A stretch of 64,000 nucleotides of DNA, taken from Bacillus sp. FJAT-52991 (GTDB lineage: Bacteria; Bacillota; Bacilli; Bacillales; Domibacillaceae). Where the stretch lies: contig NZ_CP147404.1 in assembly GCF_037201805.1 (NCBI RefSeq), forward strand, positions 830,001-894,000, given 5' to 3'. The position numbers and the translations under genes were made by a program. Below are positions 24,871 through 34,277 of this stretch, one piece after another; the stretch's first letter is position 1, and each line of letters begins with the position of its first letter. The notes under the pieces were generated by a model. That model was not told the DNA's origin. It did not search any database and saw only the letters and a program-made list of their open reading frames with translations.

Positions 24871-25344
24871 TTGTCTATTAATGTCGTGCTATACCAACCT
24901 GAAATTCCAGCGAACACAGGCAATATTGCCAGAACTTGTGCAGCTACTGATACAACGCTTCATTTAATCCGACCGCTTGGATTTTCTACGGATGATAAAA
25001 TGCTAAGGAGAGCAGGGCTTGATTATTGGCAGTTTGTTACAGTTGTTTATTATGACTCGCTAGAAGAGTTTTTTGAGAAAAATGCGAACGGAGAGTTTTA
25101 CTATTTAACGAAGTTCGGTGAAAAACACCATGCTTCTTTCGATTATAGCGATCAGGAAAAAGATCACTTTTTCATTTTTGGAAAAGAGACAACGGGCTTG
25201 CCGAAGGATATCATTGAGGCAAATAAAGAACGTTGTTTACGCATTCCGATGAATGAAAATGTCCGTTCACTAAACTTATCGAATACGGCGGCTATTCTTG
25301 TATATGAAGCCCTTCGACAGCAACAATTTTTACATTTAAAATAA
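24871..25344 (+). CDS. trmL: tRNA (cytidine(34)-2'-O)-methyltransferase
   Basis: 157 aa SPOUT-family enzyme starting at TTG 24871 (AGGAG upstream), known as cspR in B. subtilis. It 2'-O-methylates the wobble base of tRNA-Leu. Motifs: YQPEIPANTGNIARTCAAT at the N-terminus, FGKETTGLP, and the C-terminal knot RIPMNENVRSLNLSNTAAI. Length normal. The repeat copy 1 ends about 22 bases upstream of the start, close to the SD. Confidence 0.93.
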   Translation: MSINVVLYQPEIPANTGNIARTCAATDTTLHLIRPLGFSTDDKMLRRAGLDYWQFVTVVYYDSLEEFFEKNANGEFYYLTKFGEKHHASFDYSDQEKDHFFIFGKETTGLPKDIIEANKERCLRIPMNENVRSLNLSNTAAILVYEALRQQQFLHLK

Positions 25345-25389
25345 AGGCTATGTTAAAGTGTCGTGTTGATTATTTAACAAAGCCAAAAT

Positions 25390-25424
25390 AAAAAAGCATT
25401 GCAGATCGCCTGCAATGCTTTTTT
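25390..25424. terminator. Bidirectional terminator
   Basis: Perfect stem AAAAGCATTGCAG / CTGCAATGCTTTT with A- and T-runs on both sides; serves trmL and the minus-strand micro-protein. Confidence 0.85.
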
Positions 25425-25425
25425 A

Positions 25426-25515
25426 TTATTTTACTCCTGGTTTGTCATTATATCCGGCAGTAAAAATTGCGCTAAGGAAAGCTACAACAACACCTAAAAT
25501 AAGTAATAGTCTCAT
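25426..25515 (-). CDS. 29-aa hydrophobic micro-protein
   Basis: ATG at 25515 on the minus strand with AAAGGGG upstream (25521-25527); encodes one membrane-spanning helix (LLLILGVVVAFLSAIFTAGY) and the tail NDKPGVK. The frame ends at a terminator. It is too short for most gene finders. It is likely a membrane peptide; no family recognised with certainty. Confidence 0.6.
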   Translation of the reverse strand: MRLLLILGVVVAFLSAIFTAGYNDKPGVK

Positions 25516-25708
25516 AATTATGTACCCCTTTCAGTCATTTGTTTCATGCATAGTATCTTTATTATATCTTAAATTGAGGTTTATTGGAAACTGAACTTTT
25601 CTTCAATTTATTGCTCTCCATGTCTACGCCTTTTCCTTAGCATGTTCAAGCCTGTACGAGCATAAGCTTTAATAATCGTTCTCTAATCATACTAAACGGG
25701 GGGTCAAT

Positions 25709-27604
25709 ATGGATATTTTAAAGAAAATTGAACAATATCGAGAAGAAGAAGAGCAGCTAAAGTGGGAAGGCACTTTTGAAGAATATTTAAATATTATCAG
25801 AGAACAGCCATGGGTTGCCCAATCCGCTCATTCGCGAGTATTTCATATGATTAAAGATCAAGGTGTAGAAGAAGAGAATGACATAAAACAATACAGCTTT
25901 TTTAGTAATGAATTGTATGGATTAGAGGAGGCATTAGAGCGGCTTGTGGAAGAATATTTTCATCCAGCTGCCAAAAGGCTCGATGTGCGCAAACGTATTT
26001 TGTTACTAATGGGGCCTGTTAGTGGAGGGAAATCGACACTAGTAGCTATGCTTAAAAAAGGGTTAGAGACTTATTCAAGAACAGATAGGGGTGCGGTGTA
26101 TGCCATTAAGGGCTGTCCAATGCACGAAGATCCGCTACATCTCATTCCGAAGCATTTAAGAGAAGATTTTTTTGAAGAATTTGGAATTCGTGTGGAAGGA
26201 AGTCTATCGCCATTAAATACAATGAGGTTACAAGAGGAATACGGTGGTCGAATTGAGGATGTCCTCGTTGAAAGAATCTTTTTCTCGGAGGATAAGCGGG
26301 TCGGAGTGGGTACGTTTAGTCCATCTGATCCTAAATCACAAGATATCGCGGATTTAACCGGCAGCATTGACTTTTCGACCATTGCAGAGTATGGATCGGA
26401 ATCGGATCCAAGGGCGTATCGCTTTGACGGTGAGTTGAATAAAGCGAATCGAGGATTAATGGAATTTCAGGAAATGTTAAAGTGTGATGAGAAGTTTCTT
26501 TGGCATCTACTCTCATTGACCCAGGAGGGGAATTTCAAAGCAGGGCGATTTGCGTTAATTAGTGCGGATGAAATGATCGTCGCTCACACAAACGAAACAG
26601 AATACCGTTCATTTATTTCTAATAAAAAGAATGAAGCGCTTCATTCTCGGATTATTGTGATGCCGATTCCTTACAATTTGAGGTTATCTCAGGAGGAGCG
26701 AATTTACGAGAAAATGATTCGTGAAAGCGATGTAGCTGATGTGCATATTGCTCCTCATACGTTAAAAGTAGCCGCGATGTTTACGATTTTGACTCGATTG
26801 AAGGAGCCAAAGCGTGGAGATATTGACTTGATTAAAAAAATGAGGCTGTATGACGGGGAGAGCGTTGAAGGGTTTAATACGGCTGATGTCGAGCAATTGA
26901 AAAAAGAGTACCAAGATGAAGGAATGAGCGGCATTGATCCTCGTTATGTGATCAACCGGATTTCTTCAACAATCATTCGCAAGGAAGTGCCATCTATTAA
27001 TGCCCTTGATGTGTTACGATCGCTGAAAGAAGGGTTGGATCAACATCCATCGATTACCAATGAGCTGCGGGAAAAATATTTAAACTTCATTTCAGTCGCT
27101 CGCAAAGAATATGACAATATCGCCAAAAAAGAAGTACAGAAAGCATTTGTTTATTCTTATGAAGAGTCGGCCAAAACGTTAATGGACAATTATTTAGATA
27201 ATGTAGAGGCCTATTGTAATAAGTCAAAGCTTCATGATCAATTAACAGGGGAAGAGATCAGTCCAGATGAAAAGTTGATGCGTTCCATTGAAGAACAAAT
27301 TGGCATATCGGAAAATGCGAAAAAAGCGTTCCGTGAAGAAATTTTGATTCGTATCTCTGCCTTTGCAAGAAAAGGGAAGCGATTTGATTATCATTCTCAT
27401 GATCGTTTGCGTGAAGCCATCCAGAAGAAATTATTTGCCGACTTAAAGGACATCGTAAAGATTACGACTTCAACGAAAACGCCGGATGAACAGCAGTTGA
27501 AGAAAATTAATGAAGTGGTGGCTCGCTTAATTGATGATCATGGCTATAATTCGGTATCAGCGAATGATCTTTTACGATATGTTGGCAGTCTGTTAAACAG
27601 GTAG
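25709..27604 (+). CDS. prkA: PrkA serine protein kinase (AAA+)
   Basis: 631 aa, full length. Contains a P-loop GPVSGGKST (about residue 107) in an AAA+-like N-terminal module and a C-terminal kinase-like PrkA domain. In Bacillus it acts in the mother cell and in stress responses, and affects sporulation through sigma-K/Hpr-type control. Start ATG 25709 with AACGGGGGG upstream. Followed by yhbH; together with spoVR (46239) the three partners known from the E. coli yeaG-yeaH-ycgB set are present, though spoVR is about 17 kb away. Confidence 0.95.
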   Translation: MDILKKIEQYREEEEQLKWEGTFEEYLNIIREQPWVAQSAHSRVFHMIKDQGVEEENDIKQYSFFSNELYGLEEALERLVEEYFHPAAKRLDVRKRILLLMGPVSGGKSTLVAMLKKGLETYSRTDRGAVYAIKGCPMHEDPLHLIPKHLREDFFEEFGIRVEGSLSPLNTMRLQEEYGGRIEDVLVERIFFSEDKRVGVGTFSPSDPKSQDIADLTGSIDFSTIAEYGSESDPRAYRFDGELNKANRGLMEFQEMLKCDEKFLWHLLSLTQEGNFKAGRFALISADEMIVAHTNETEYRSFISNKKNEALHSRIIVMPIPYNLRLSQEERIYEKMIRESDVADVHIAPHTLKVAAMFTILTRLKEPKRGDIDLIKKMRLYDGESVEGFNTADVEQLKKEYQDEGMSGIDPRYVINRISSTIIRKEVPSINALDVLRSLKEGLDQHPSITNELREKYLNFISVARKEYDNIAKKEVQKAFVYSYEESAKTLMDNYLDNVEAYCNKSKLHDQLTGEEISPDEKLMRSIEEQIGISENAKKAFREEILIRISAFARKGKRFDYHSHDRLREAIQKKLFADLKDIVKITTSTKTPDEQQLKKINEVVARLIDDHGYNSVSANDLLRYVGSLLNR

Positions 27605-27612
27605 AACAGGAA

Positions 27613-27645
27613 AGAGGCAGCCATCATCGGCCGCCCTCTTTTTTC
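27613..27645 (+). terminator. Terminator between prkA and yhbH
   Basis: Dyad GAGGCAGCC-ATCATC-GGCCGCCCTC with TTTTTTCC following. yhbH may therefore also have its own promoter or be partly attenuated. Confidence 0.6.
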
Positions 27646-27692
27646 CTTTAATGAAAGGATTAAACAAAAGGTTGCGAGAAGGGAGATTCAAG

Positions 27693-28835
27693 ATGAGTGA
27701 CAATTACCATATTTCCCGGGAAAACTGGTCTCTCCATCGTAAAGGCTATGATGATCAGAAGAGACATAAGGATAAAGTGCAGGAAGCCATTCGTAAAAAC
27801 CTCCCTGATTTAGTCACAGAAGAAAGCATTATTATGTCCAATGGCGAAGAAATGATTAAAATTCCCATTCGGTCGCTTGATGAATACAAAATTCGCTACA
27901 ATTATGATAAGAATAAACATGTTGGTCAGGGGGATGGGGATAGTCAAATTGGTGATGTCGTGGCTCGGGATGGAAATTCTGCAGAAGGGCCGGGAAAAGG
28001 AAGCGGAGCAGGTGATCAAGCAGGGCAGGACTACTATGAAGCAGAAGTATCGTTTATGGAGCTTGAAAAGGCTTTTTTTAGCGAGTTAGCCCTTCCGAAC
28101 TTAATGCAAAAAGAGCAAGCACCGTTTACAGTAGAGGATATTGAATTTAATGATATTCGCAAAACAGGTCTAATGGGAAATGTGGATAAAAAGAAAACGT
28201 TAATGAGTGCATTTAAAAGAAATGCTCTCACTGGTGAACCGAAATTTCATCCGATTTTTCCAGAGGATTTGAAGTTTCGCACATGGAATGAAATCGAAAA
28301 GCCAGATTCAAGAGCGGTAGTGTTAGCCATGATGGACACGAGCGGTTCGATGGGTGTATGGGAAAAGTATATGGCGAGAAGCTTCTTTTTTTGGATGGTT
28401 CGCTTTTTGCGGACAAAGTATGAAACGGTTGAAATCGAATTTATTGCTCATCATACAGAAGCAAAAGTCGTTGATGAAGAGCATTTTTTCTCTAAAGGTG
28501 AAAGTGGAGGGACGATTTGCTCCTCTGTTTATCGGAAAGCGTTAGAATTGATTGAAGAGAAATATGATCCAATCCGTTATAACATTTACCCATTCCACTT
28601 CTCCGATGGTGACAATCTCTCCTCTGACAATGCTCGCTGTGTCAAGCTTGTCGAAGAGCTGATGGAAAAAGCCAATATATTTGGATATGGAGAAGTCAAT
28701 CAATATAACCGCAACAGTACGCTAATGACGTCCTATAAAAACATTAAAAATGAAAAATTTCGCTATTATATTTTGCGACAAAAAGCAGATGTTTTTTATG
28801 CAATGAAGAAATTTTTTGAAAAAGAGGAATCATAA
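27693..28835 (+). CDS. yhbH: YhbH/YeaH-family protein (sporulation/stress)
   Basis: 380 aa from ATG 27693 (GAAGGGAG upstream); the frame open from 27651 has no SD. Features: [13 protein letters not shown] near the N-terminus, a Gly-rich linker ([14 protein letters not shown], about 90-125), and a VWA-like domain with the MIDAS-type motif MMDTSGSMG (D-x-S-x-S). It belongs to DUF444. It is thought to work with PrkA; the biochemical role is unknown. Gene order and length match B. subtilis. Confidence 0.93.
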   Translation: MSDNYHISRENWSLHRKGYDDQKRHKDKVQEAIRKNLPDLVTEESIIMSNGEEMIKIPIRSLDEYKIRYNYDKNKHVGQGDGDSQIGDVVARDGNSAEGPGKGSGAGDQAGQDYYEAEVSFMELEKAFFSELALPNLMQKEQAPFTVEDIEFNDIRKTGLMGNVDKKKTLMSAFKRNALTGEPKFHPIFPEDLKFRTWNEIEKPDSRAVVLAMMDTSGSMGVWEKYMARSFFFWMVRFLRTKYETVEIEFIAHHTEAKVVDEEHFFSKGESGGTICSSVYRKALELIEEKYDPIRYNIYPFHFSDGDNLSSDNARCVKLVEELMEKANIFGYGEVNQYNRNSTLMTSYKNIKNEKFRYYILRQKADVFYAMKKFFEKEES

Positions 28836-28841
28836 GATGGT

Positions 28842-28876
28842 ATCTCCGCCTTATTTTTGGGTGGAGATATTTTTTT
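28842..28876 (+). terminator. Terminator after yhbH
   Basis: Stem TATCTCCGCC / GGGTGGAGATA followed by TTTTTTT. Confidence 0.8.
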
Positions 28877-28965
28877 GATGCACTTATTAAGCAATGAGAG
28901 AAAGGAATTAGTGATATAATAAAATCAAGTTACTTTCCAATAGATAAAAAACGTAGGAGGAAAAA

Positions 28966-29727
28966 ATGAATCAGAGCGTAGTGAAGGCTTTGAAACTACT
29001 TGATTTTTTTCTAGAAGGTCAGAAAGAATTAACATTGGGAGAAATCACGCAAAAATCAGGTATGCCGAAACCAACTGTTTTTCGCTTTCTTTCATCTTTA
29101 GAAGAATGCGGTATGCTAATGAAATCTAGACATACAGGTCAGGATGTACGCTACCATTTAGGATTGAAATTGCTTGAACTTGGAAATGTGGTGGCTGATC
29201 AATTGGAAATTCGTACCATTTCTAAACCATGGATGGAAAGACTGTGTCACGATGTGAATGAAGATGTATTGTTAGCTACTTTAGATGGAAATGAAGCTGT
29301 TTACATTGAGAAGATAGAAAGCAATCAAAAAGTCAGGTTACATATTCGAGTAGGTAAGCGCTCTAATTTATATACAGGATCAGGCCCCAAGTTATTATTA
29401 GCCTTTTTATCAGAAGAGCAACGAAAAAATGTCATTGCCCAAATAAATATTGAAGAAAATGCCGATCACTTGATTCAGTCGGAGGAAGCTCTTTTTCATC
29501 ATTTAGAGCAAATTAAAAATCAAGGATACTCCGTAAGTGTTGGTGAGCAAGAGCGGGAGACAATAGGTATTTCTTATCCAATTCGAGATTATTCCAATCA
29601 AGTCATTGCCGCTCTTAGTGTAAGTGGACCCGTTAGTCGTATGCATGAGCAGTTTTTAAAGGAAATTCAATGGAAAACAAAAGAGACAGCCTTAAATATT
29701 TCTAGAGAACTCGGTTATATTGAATAA
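28966..29727 (+). CDS. IclR-family transcriptional regulator
   Basis: 253 aa. N-terminal winged helix (residues about 4-60: LGEITQKSGMPKPTVFRFLSSLEECGML) followed by the IclR effector domain (ISKPWMERLCHDVNEDVLLA through VAGxxxGPVSR-like C-terminus). Start ATG 28966 with TAGGAGGAAAA. It is convergent with the glutamate/dicarboxylate symporter and next to a TPP enzyme, so it may control carboxylate use; this is inferred. Confidence 0.9.
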   Translation: MNQSVVKALKLLDFFLEGQKELTLGEITQKSGMPKPTVFRFLSSLEECGMLMKSRHTGQDVRYHLGLKLLELGNVVADQLEIRTISKPWMERLCHDVNEDVLLATLDGNEAVYIEKIESNQKVRLHIRVGKRSNLYTGSGPKLLLAFLSEEQRKNVIAQINIEENADHLIQSEEALFHHLEQIKNQGYSVSVGEQERETIGISYPIRDYSNQVIAALSVSGPVSRMHEQFLKEIQWKTKETALNISRELGYIE

Positions 29728-29730
29728 GCA

Positions 29731-29763
29731 AAAAAGCTGTGACAGTCGTCAACAGCTTTTTTG
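29731..29763. terminator. Bidirectional terminator
   Basis: Stem AAAAAAGCTGT / ACAGCTTTTTT between the converging IclR and symporter genes. It is followed by a 16-base tail TTGAAGTTTCACTTTA shared with the IS605-like repeat ends. Confidence 0.8.
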
Positions 29764-29778
29764 GATTGAAGTTTCACT

Positions 29779-31044
29779 TTATTGGCTGATTGCAGAATTC
29801 GATTCTTCCGCATAATAATCTGCGTGCTTTTTTTCTGATTGATCCACAATTTTCGCGCCGACAATATCACCTGTGACATTACAGCAAGTAAAAATCATAT
29901 CGACGATTACATTAATGCCAGCGGTTAATCCGATAATCTCAATCGGTAATCCAGCTTGAGTGAAGACAATGGACATCCCAATCAGTCCAGCACCTGGAAC
30001 ACCTGCTGTTCCAATGGCAGCTAATGTTCCAGCAATGACTACGCCAAAGAGGGCTGAAAGACTTAAATCTATGCCAGCGATTTCTGAGGCGAAAATCACT
30101 CCTACTCCAAAGCGAATCGCTGAACCATTCATATTAACAGTGGCCCCAATTGGTAAAGTGAAATTAGCTACACGATCACTTATGCCGGCCTTTTCAGCTG
30201 CTTTTAATGTCACAGGAAGGGTGCCAAGACTGCTGCAAGTAACAAACGCTGTCATAATTGCTTCTTTCGTATTTTTAATAAAAGGAATGACGGGCACTTT
30301 AAAGGCTTTTAAGATGATTGGAAAAATGACTAACATTTGAAAGAGAACGCCTACATATGAAGTGATGACAAAATCACTTAAAGCAAGGAGTGTATCCATA
30401 CCTTGGTTTCCGATCGTTGAAGCAGTAATTCCAAACACACCAATTGGAGCATACTGTAAAATTCCGTTTAAAATTCGAAAAGTGACTTCACTTCCGGCCT
30501 CACTAATTTTGAGTAATAGGTCGCCCATCTCTTGCATTTTTACTTCATGAGAATGCCGCATAAAAGAAATAGCAAATCCAACAATAACAGCGACAAAAAC
30601 GACAGCTAAAATGTCACCATTGGCGAAAGCTTGGAAAATATTAGAGGGAACCATATTGGTCAATGAATCAACTAAAGATGTTTTTTCAGGGACCTCGAAG
30701 TTAGAAGAGGTTGGTAATGATAAGCCTTTACCAGGAACCATTAATTTTGCAATGCAAATTCCTGTTACAACCGCAACCGCTGTCGTGAGGATATAATAAG
30801 GAAAGATTTTCCCTCCAATTCGCCCAAGGTCTTTTGGATTAGAATGGTTAACAGAAATAATTAAAGTCAGTAAAATTAAAGGGACGACAATCATTTTTAA
30901 TAAATTAAGGAATAGAGTTCCTAAAGGAGCAACCACTTGATTAGAGGGACCAAATAATAGGCCGCAAATTAACCCAAAGATAAAGCCAGAAGTAATTTTC
31001 ACCATGAAAGATTTTTGGCGGTACCAGTTCCAAAGCTTTAACAT
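29779..31044 (-). CDS. Dicarboxylate/glutamate:cation symporter (DAACS)
   Basis: 421 aa with eight or more membrane segments. Conserved DAACS signatures: the serine-rich hairpin region (TAFVTCSSLGTLPVTLK), GATVNMNGSAIRFGVGVIFAS (NMDGT-type motif), and the C-terminal NVTGDIVGAKIVD. It imports glutamate, aspartate or C4-dicarboxylates with H+ or Na+. Start ATG 31044 with AGGAGG upstream. Its stop codon is immediately followed by AGTGAAACTTCAA. Confidence 0.9.
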   Translation of the reverse strand: MLKLWNWYRQKSFMVKITSGFIFGLICGLLFGPSNQVVAPLGTLFLNLLKMIVVPLILLTLIISVNHSNPKDLGRIGGKIFPYYILTTAVAVVTGICIAKLMVPGKGLSLPTSSNFEVPEKTSLVDSLTNMVPSNIFQAFANGDILAVVFVAVIVGFAISFMRHSHEVKMQEMGDLLLKISEAGSEVTFRILNGILQYAPIGVFGITASTIGNQGMDTLLALSDFVITSYVGVLFQMLVIFPIILKAFKVPVIPFIKNTKEAIMTAFVTCSSLGTLPVTLKAAEKAGISDRVANFTLPIGATVNMNGSAIRFGVGVIFASEIAGIDLSLSALFGVVIAGTLAAIGTAGVPGAGLIGMSIVFTQAGLPIEIIGLTAGINVIVDMIFTCCNVTGDIVGAKIVDQSEKKHADYYAEESNSAISQ

Positions 31045-31130
31045 AAATAACCTCCTAAAAAATAATAATGTAACTTATTTGTATACGCTTACAAACGGAA
31101 GGTATCTTAACCTATTCCCACTTTGGAAAC

Positions 31131-31175
31131 CCGGCTGTCTCATAATAATCTCATTCTTTTATGTGAGACAGCCTG
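31131..31175. other. Inverted repeat between the symporter and TPP enzyme genes
   Basis: 10-bp arms GGCTGTCTCA / TGAGACAGCC separated by about 20 bases. Without a T-tract. Possibly a small mobile remnant or processing hairpin. Confidence 0.4.
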
Positions 31176-31185
31176 TCAATGATGA

Positions 31186-32865
31186 TTAATGGTTTTTTCT
31201 CAAATCACTAATTGTTTTTGAGACAGAGATTTGTTCCGGGTCCATTCTAAGTTCAAGCAATGTTGGAAGGGGATTGCTGATGGCTTTTTTTAACGCTTCT
31301 TTAAATTGGTCAGCTGTATCGATTAGTTCAGCTGAAGCCCCCATTGCTTGAGCGAGCAATACAAAATTAACATTTCCAAGGTTCGTACCAATCACTCTCT
31401 CAGGAAAATTCATTTCTTGATGCATACGAATGGTTCCATACACTTGATTATTATAAATAATTGAAAGAATAGGGATTTGATAACGCACAGCTGTTTCTAG
31501 TTCCTGAATCGTCATCATCGCACCGCCATCGCCAGACAATGAAACAACCGGGACGTTAGGATTCGCGCATTTTACACCAATCGCTGCTGGAATACCATAC
31601 CCCATTGCTCCAGATGTAGGTCCGATATAAGTTTTTTCCTTCGTAAATGTAAAATAGTTATGAAACCAAGTAGCAAAGTTGCCGGCATCATTTGTAAAGA
31701 TGGTTTCTTGCGGAAGTTCATTTTGCAGAATATGAATTGATTGTTGATAGGTAATGGATTCGTTTGTCGGTTCCTTCACTTGAAGTTCTGAGTGTTTAAC
31801 GAATATGTCACGGCGTTCTTTAGCCCATTGAACAGCTTCTGGGTTTAATGTAAGTGGCATGCTAGACATGACTTTTAACGCTTCTTTCGCATCTGACAGG
31901 ATGCCGATTGCCGGTGTAAATACTTTCCCGATCGTCTCTTCACTAATATCAATATGAATTAATGTTTGCTGGTCATTAAATAAAGAGTAATCTTGAGAGG
32001 TAATTTCCGATAGTCTTGAACCTGCTACCACAATTATATCCGCTTGTTTTGCTGTTTCTAATATGGCCTTTGGAGTGCCGAGACCTAAATGTCCTACATA
32101 TAAGTCATGATTGTTAGGAAATACATCGTGACGTCTAAAGGAAGCCATAACTGGAATACCTGTAGAATGAGCAAGTGTTAACAGCTCTGTTTCGGCATTT
32201 GCTCGCACCACGCCGCCTCCCGCGATGATTAACGGTTTTTTTGCTTCCTTTAATAAAGCGAATGTCTTTTCAATTTCGGAAGTAGAAGGAGCTGGATTAG
32301 AGCGGTTCAGTGTAGGCATAAACTTCATTTCAGCCGTATCTCTCAGCATATCTTCTGGCAATGAAACAACTACGGGACCAGGTCTTCCTGATTTAGCTAT
32401 TTTGAATGCACGGCTAACTAGTTCTGGTATTCTTGCTGCTTCTTTTATTTCTACTGTCCATTTGGCGATATGACTAAAAAACTGATCAAGCTCTACTTCT
32501 TGAAAGCCTTCGCGTCCTCGGAAAGCTGTATGGACTTGCCCTAAAAAAACAACCATGGGTGTGGAATCTTGATAAGCTGTATGGACACCGATGGCTAAAT
32601 TTGTACCTCCAACTGCTCGGGTTGCCATTACTACACTTGGCTCTCCAGTTGATTTTGCATATCCTTCTGCCATAAATGAAGCGCCGCCTTCATGACGGCA
32701 AGAGATCAATTCAATAGAAGGTTCATCATACATGGCATCCATAACAGGGAGATAGCTTTCTCCTGGTACACAAAATACTTTAGCCACACCTGCTCTTTTT
32801 AAACAAGCGACAACTCCTTGGCCACCTGTTAATGTTTTCGTTTCAACCATTTGCTGTTCGATCAT
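31186..32865 (-). CDS. Thiamine-diphosphate-dependent enzyme (acetolactate-synthase-like)
   Basis: 559 aa, ATG 32865 with AGGAG upstream. Three-domain TPP lyase/synthase: N-terminal PYR domain with the cofactor-activating Glu (SCRHEGGASFMAEGYA), a central FAD-like domain (AGGGVVRANAETELL), and a C-terminal PP domain with GDGGAMMTIQELETA and NN (IIYNN). It belongs to the ALS/oxalyl-CoA/benzoylformate superfamily. It is not the anabolic synthase (ilvB is at 53512). The substrate is not known. Neighbouring carboxylate transport and an aminotransferase fragment suggest 2-oxoacid metabolism. Confidence 0.85.
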   Translation of the reverse strand: MIEQQMVETKTLTGGQGVVACLKRAGVAKVFCVPGESYLPVMDAMYDEPSIELISCRHEGGASFMAEGYAKSTGEPSVVMATRAVGGTNLAIGVHTAYQDSTPMVVFLGQVHTAFRGREGFQEVELDQFFSHIAKWTVEIKEAARIPELVSRAFKIAKSGRPGPVVVSLPEDMLRDTAEMKFMPTLNRSNPAPSTSEIEKTFALLKEAKKPLIIAGGGVVRANAETELLTLAHSTGIPVMASFRRHDVFPNNHDLYVGHLGLGTPKAILETAKQADIIVVAGSRLSEITSQDYSLFNDQQTLIHIDISEETIGKVFTPAIGILSDAKEALKVMSSMPLTLNPEAVQWAKERRDIFVKHSELQVKEPTNESITYQQSIHILQNELPQETIFTNDAGNFATWFHNYFTFTKEKTYIGPTSGAMGYGIPAAIGVKCANPNVPVVSLSGDGGAMMTIQELETAVRYQIPILSIIYNNQVYGTIRMHQEMNFPERVIGTNLGNVNFVLLAQAMGASAELIDTADQFKEALKKAISNPLPTLLELRMDPEQISVSKTISDLRKNH

Positions 32866-32891
32866 TTATTGACTCCTCACTTTCAAATTAC

Positions 32892-33075
32892 CTATTCTTT
32901 TAAATAAAATGTGGCGACTGCTTCCCGATATTCTTGCAGTCCATGATAAGGAGAATAAGTACTATTTTTAGGGTCCTCCAATTCGTGTTTCATCGCTTTA
33001 ATGACAAAAGTCGGCGTGAGGAGATCAGGCGCTCCTATGCCTAAATCAATGACATCTATCCCTTGAGCCGTTAAT
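32892..33075 (-). pseudogene. Fragment of a PLP-dependent aminotransferase
   Basis: The minus strand reads LTAQGIDVIDLGIGAPDLLTP through STYSPYHGLQEYREAVATFY, the N-terminal part of class I/II aminotransferases (LL-diaminopimelate or MalY-type). It is flanked by in-frame stops and has no start. Only about 60 residues remain. It lies 5' of the TPP enzyme gene. The sequence to 33270 contains nothing recognised. Confidence 0.75.
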
Positions 33076-33274
33076 TATTTTTTCTTCTGATCAATAGATG
33101 AAAAAAGTAGGGAGGAAGGTGTTGGATTTTTTTCGATGTAAACAAAATAATTTTCCCTTCTTTATATATCATTATTTAAAATGCTATTTCATTTAATGAA
33201 ATTATAAGATGTTTCTTTGTTATTTTCAATATATTTTTCTAATAATCAGAAAATTAACCAAGAAGTTAAAAGGT

Positions 33275-33324
33275 TTGACCTTGATCACTCAATGTTGTAA
33301 AATTATCTCGAATTCAAGATAATT
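33275..33324 (+). promoter_or_regulatory. Pirin promoter with MhqR-like operator
   Basis: Promoter TTGACC (33275)-N17-TAAAAT (33298). Overlapping and following the -10 is the near-perfect palindrome ATTATCTCGAATTCAAGATAAT (33302-33323). It closely resembles the B. subtilis MhqR box (TATCTCGAATTCGAGATA). Quinone/catechol-responsive repression of pirin is predicted. Confidence 0.65.
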
Positions 33325-33346
33325 TTTGAAAAGGGGATGGCTAATA

Positions 33347-34051
33347 ATGATCGAGGTTTATCCTGCTAGTTCAAGATATTCAGCCAATCACGGCTGGTTA
33401 AAATCAAATTTCAGTTTTTCTTTTGCGGAATATTATGATCCAGCGAATATGCAATTTGGTCCAATGAGAGTACTGAATGATGACTGGGTGGCTCCTAAGA
33501 GAGGCTTTGGGATGCATCCTCATTCAGAGATGGAGATTGTTTCAATTGTACTGAAAGGATTTTTAGAGCATAAAGACAGCAGTGGACATTCAGCTGTCAC
33601 GACTTATGGCGAAATACAGCGGATGTCGGCTGGAACAGGTATTTTCCACTCTGAAATGAATCCGTCGGCTGATGAGGAAGTCAATTTATTGCAGCTTTGG
33701 TTTATGCCTGATGAAGCAGGATTGACGCCTTCTTATGAACAAACAAAGTACGATCTTAAGAAGCTTAAAAATCAGCTACTGCCAGTTGTCACTAAAAACC
33801 CAACATCTAATGAAATGGCTCATATTCACCAAGATTTAACCATTTATTTATCAGAAATAGATAAAGGGGAAACGATTCAATTTGAACAGCCAGCTGGGCG
33901 ACGGGTATTTTTGATGATTCTTGAAGGACAGGCACGAGTCAATCACCAATATCAGCTTGGGGCAAGAGATTCTGCTCGAATAACGAATGTGCCCACTTTA
34001 ACCATTGAAGCAGAGGAAAATGTAAAATTGATGTTGATCGATCTTCCATAA
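33347..34051 (+). CDS. Pirin-family protein
   Basis: 234 aa from ATG 33347 (AAAGGGGATGG upstream; a TTG at 33326 precedes the SD). N-terminal cupin with the metal ligands GMHPHSEMEI (HxH), the third His in GFLEHKDS and the Glu of GTGIFHSEMNPS. C-terminal cupin-like half. Pirins include quercetin dioxygenases and redox sensors. The MhqR-like operator suggests a role in quinone or aromatic electrophile stress. Confidence 0.85.
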   Translation: MIEVYPASSRYSANHGWLKSNFSFSFAEYYDPANMQFGPMRVLNDDWVAPKRGFGMHPHSEMEIVSIVLKGFLEHKDSSGHSAVTTYGEIQRMSAGTGIFHSEMNPSADEEVNLLQLWFMPDEAGLTPSYEQTKYDLKKLKNQLLPVVTKNPTSNEMAHIHQDLTIYLSEIDKGETIQFEQPAGRRVFLMILEGQARVNHQYQLGARDSARITNVPTLTIEAEENVKLMLIDLP

Positions 34052-34123
34052 CAGTGAGCGATTATTTCCTTTTGTTACTGGCTATAATAGCTATAGACGT
34101 AGCACAAGGAGTGGAATAGAAGC

Positions 34124-34243
34124 ATGAAGAAAGATGAACAAAGACAAGAGGAAGAAAATTTGTCATTAGAGCAAAAAGAGAAAATAGAACAAGGGATCGA
34201 TATTGAGCCGCAGCGTGAACCGGAAAAACCGAATCAAATGTGA
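34124..34243 (+). CDS. 39-aa highly charged protein
   Basis: ATG 34124 with CAAGGAGTGG upstream and a TATAAT sequence at 34083-34088. Encodes a very polar peptide (DEQRQEEENLSLEQKEKIEQ, then PQREPEKPNQM). It is followed directly by a terminator. No family recognised; small acidic proteins of this type exist in many Bacillus genomes. Confidence 0.55.
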   Translation: MKKDEQRQEEENLSLEQKEKIEQGIDIEPQREPEKPNQM

Positions 34244-34277
34244 AAAAGCTAGGATGCATCGGGCATCCTAGCTTTTA
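34244..34277. terminator. Bidirectional terminator
   Basis: Stem AGCTAGGATGC / GCATCCTAGCT with A- and T-rich flanks, between the small gene and the purine permease gene. Confidence 0.85.
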
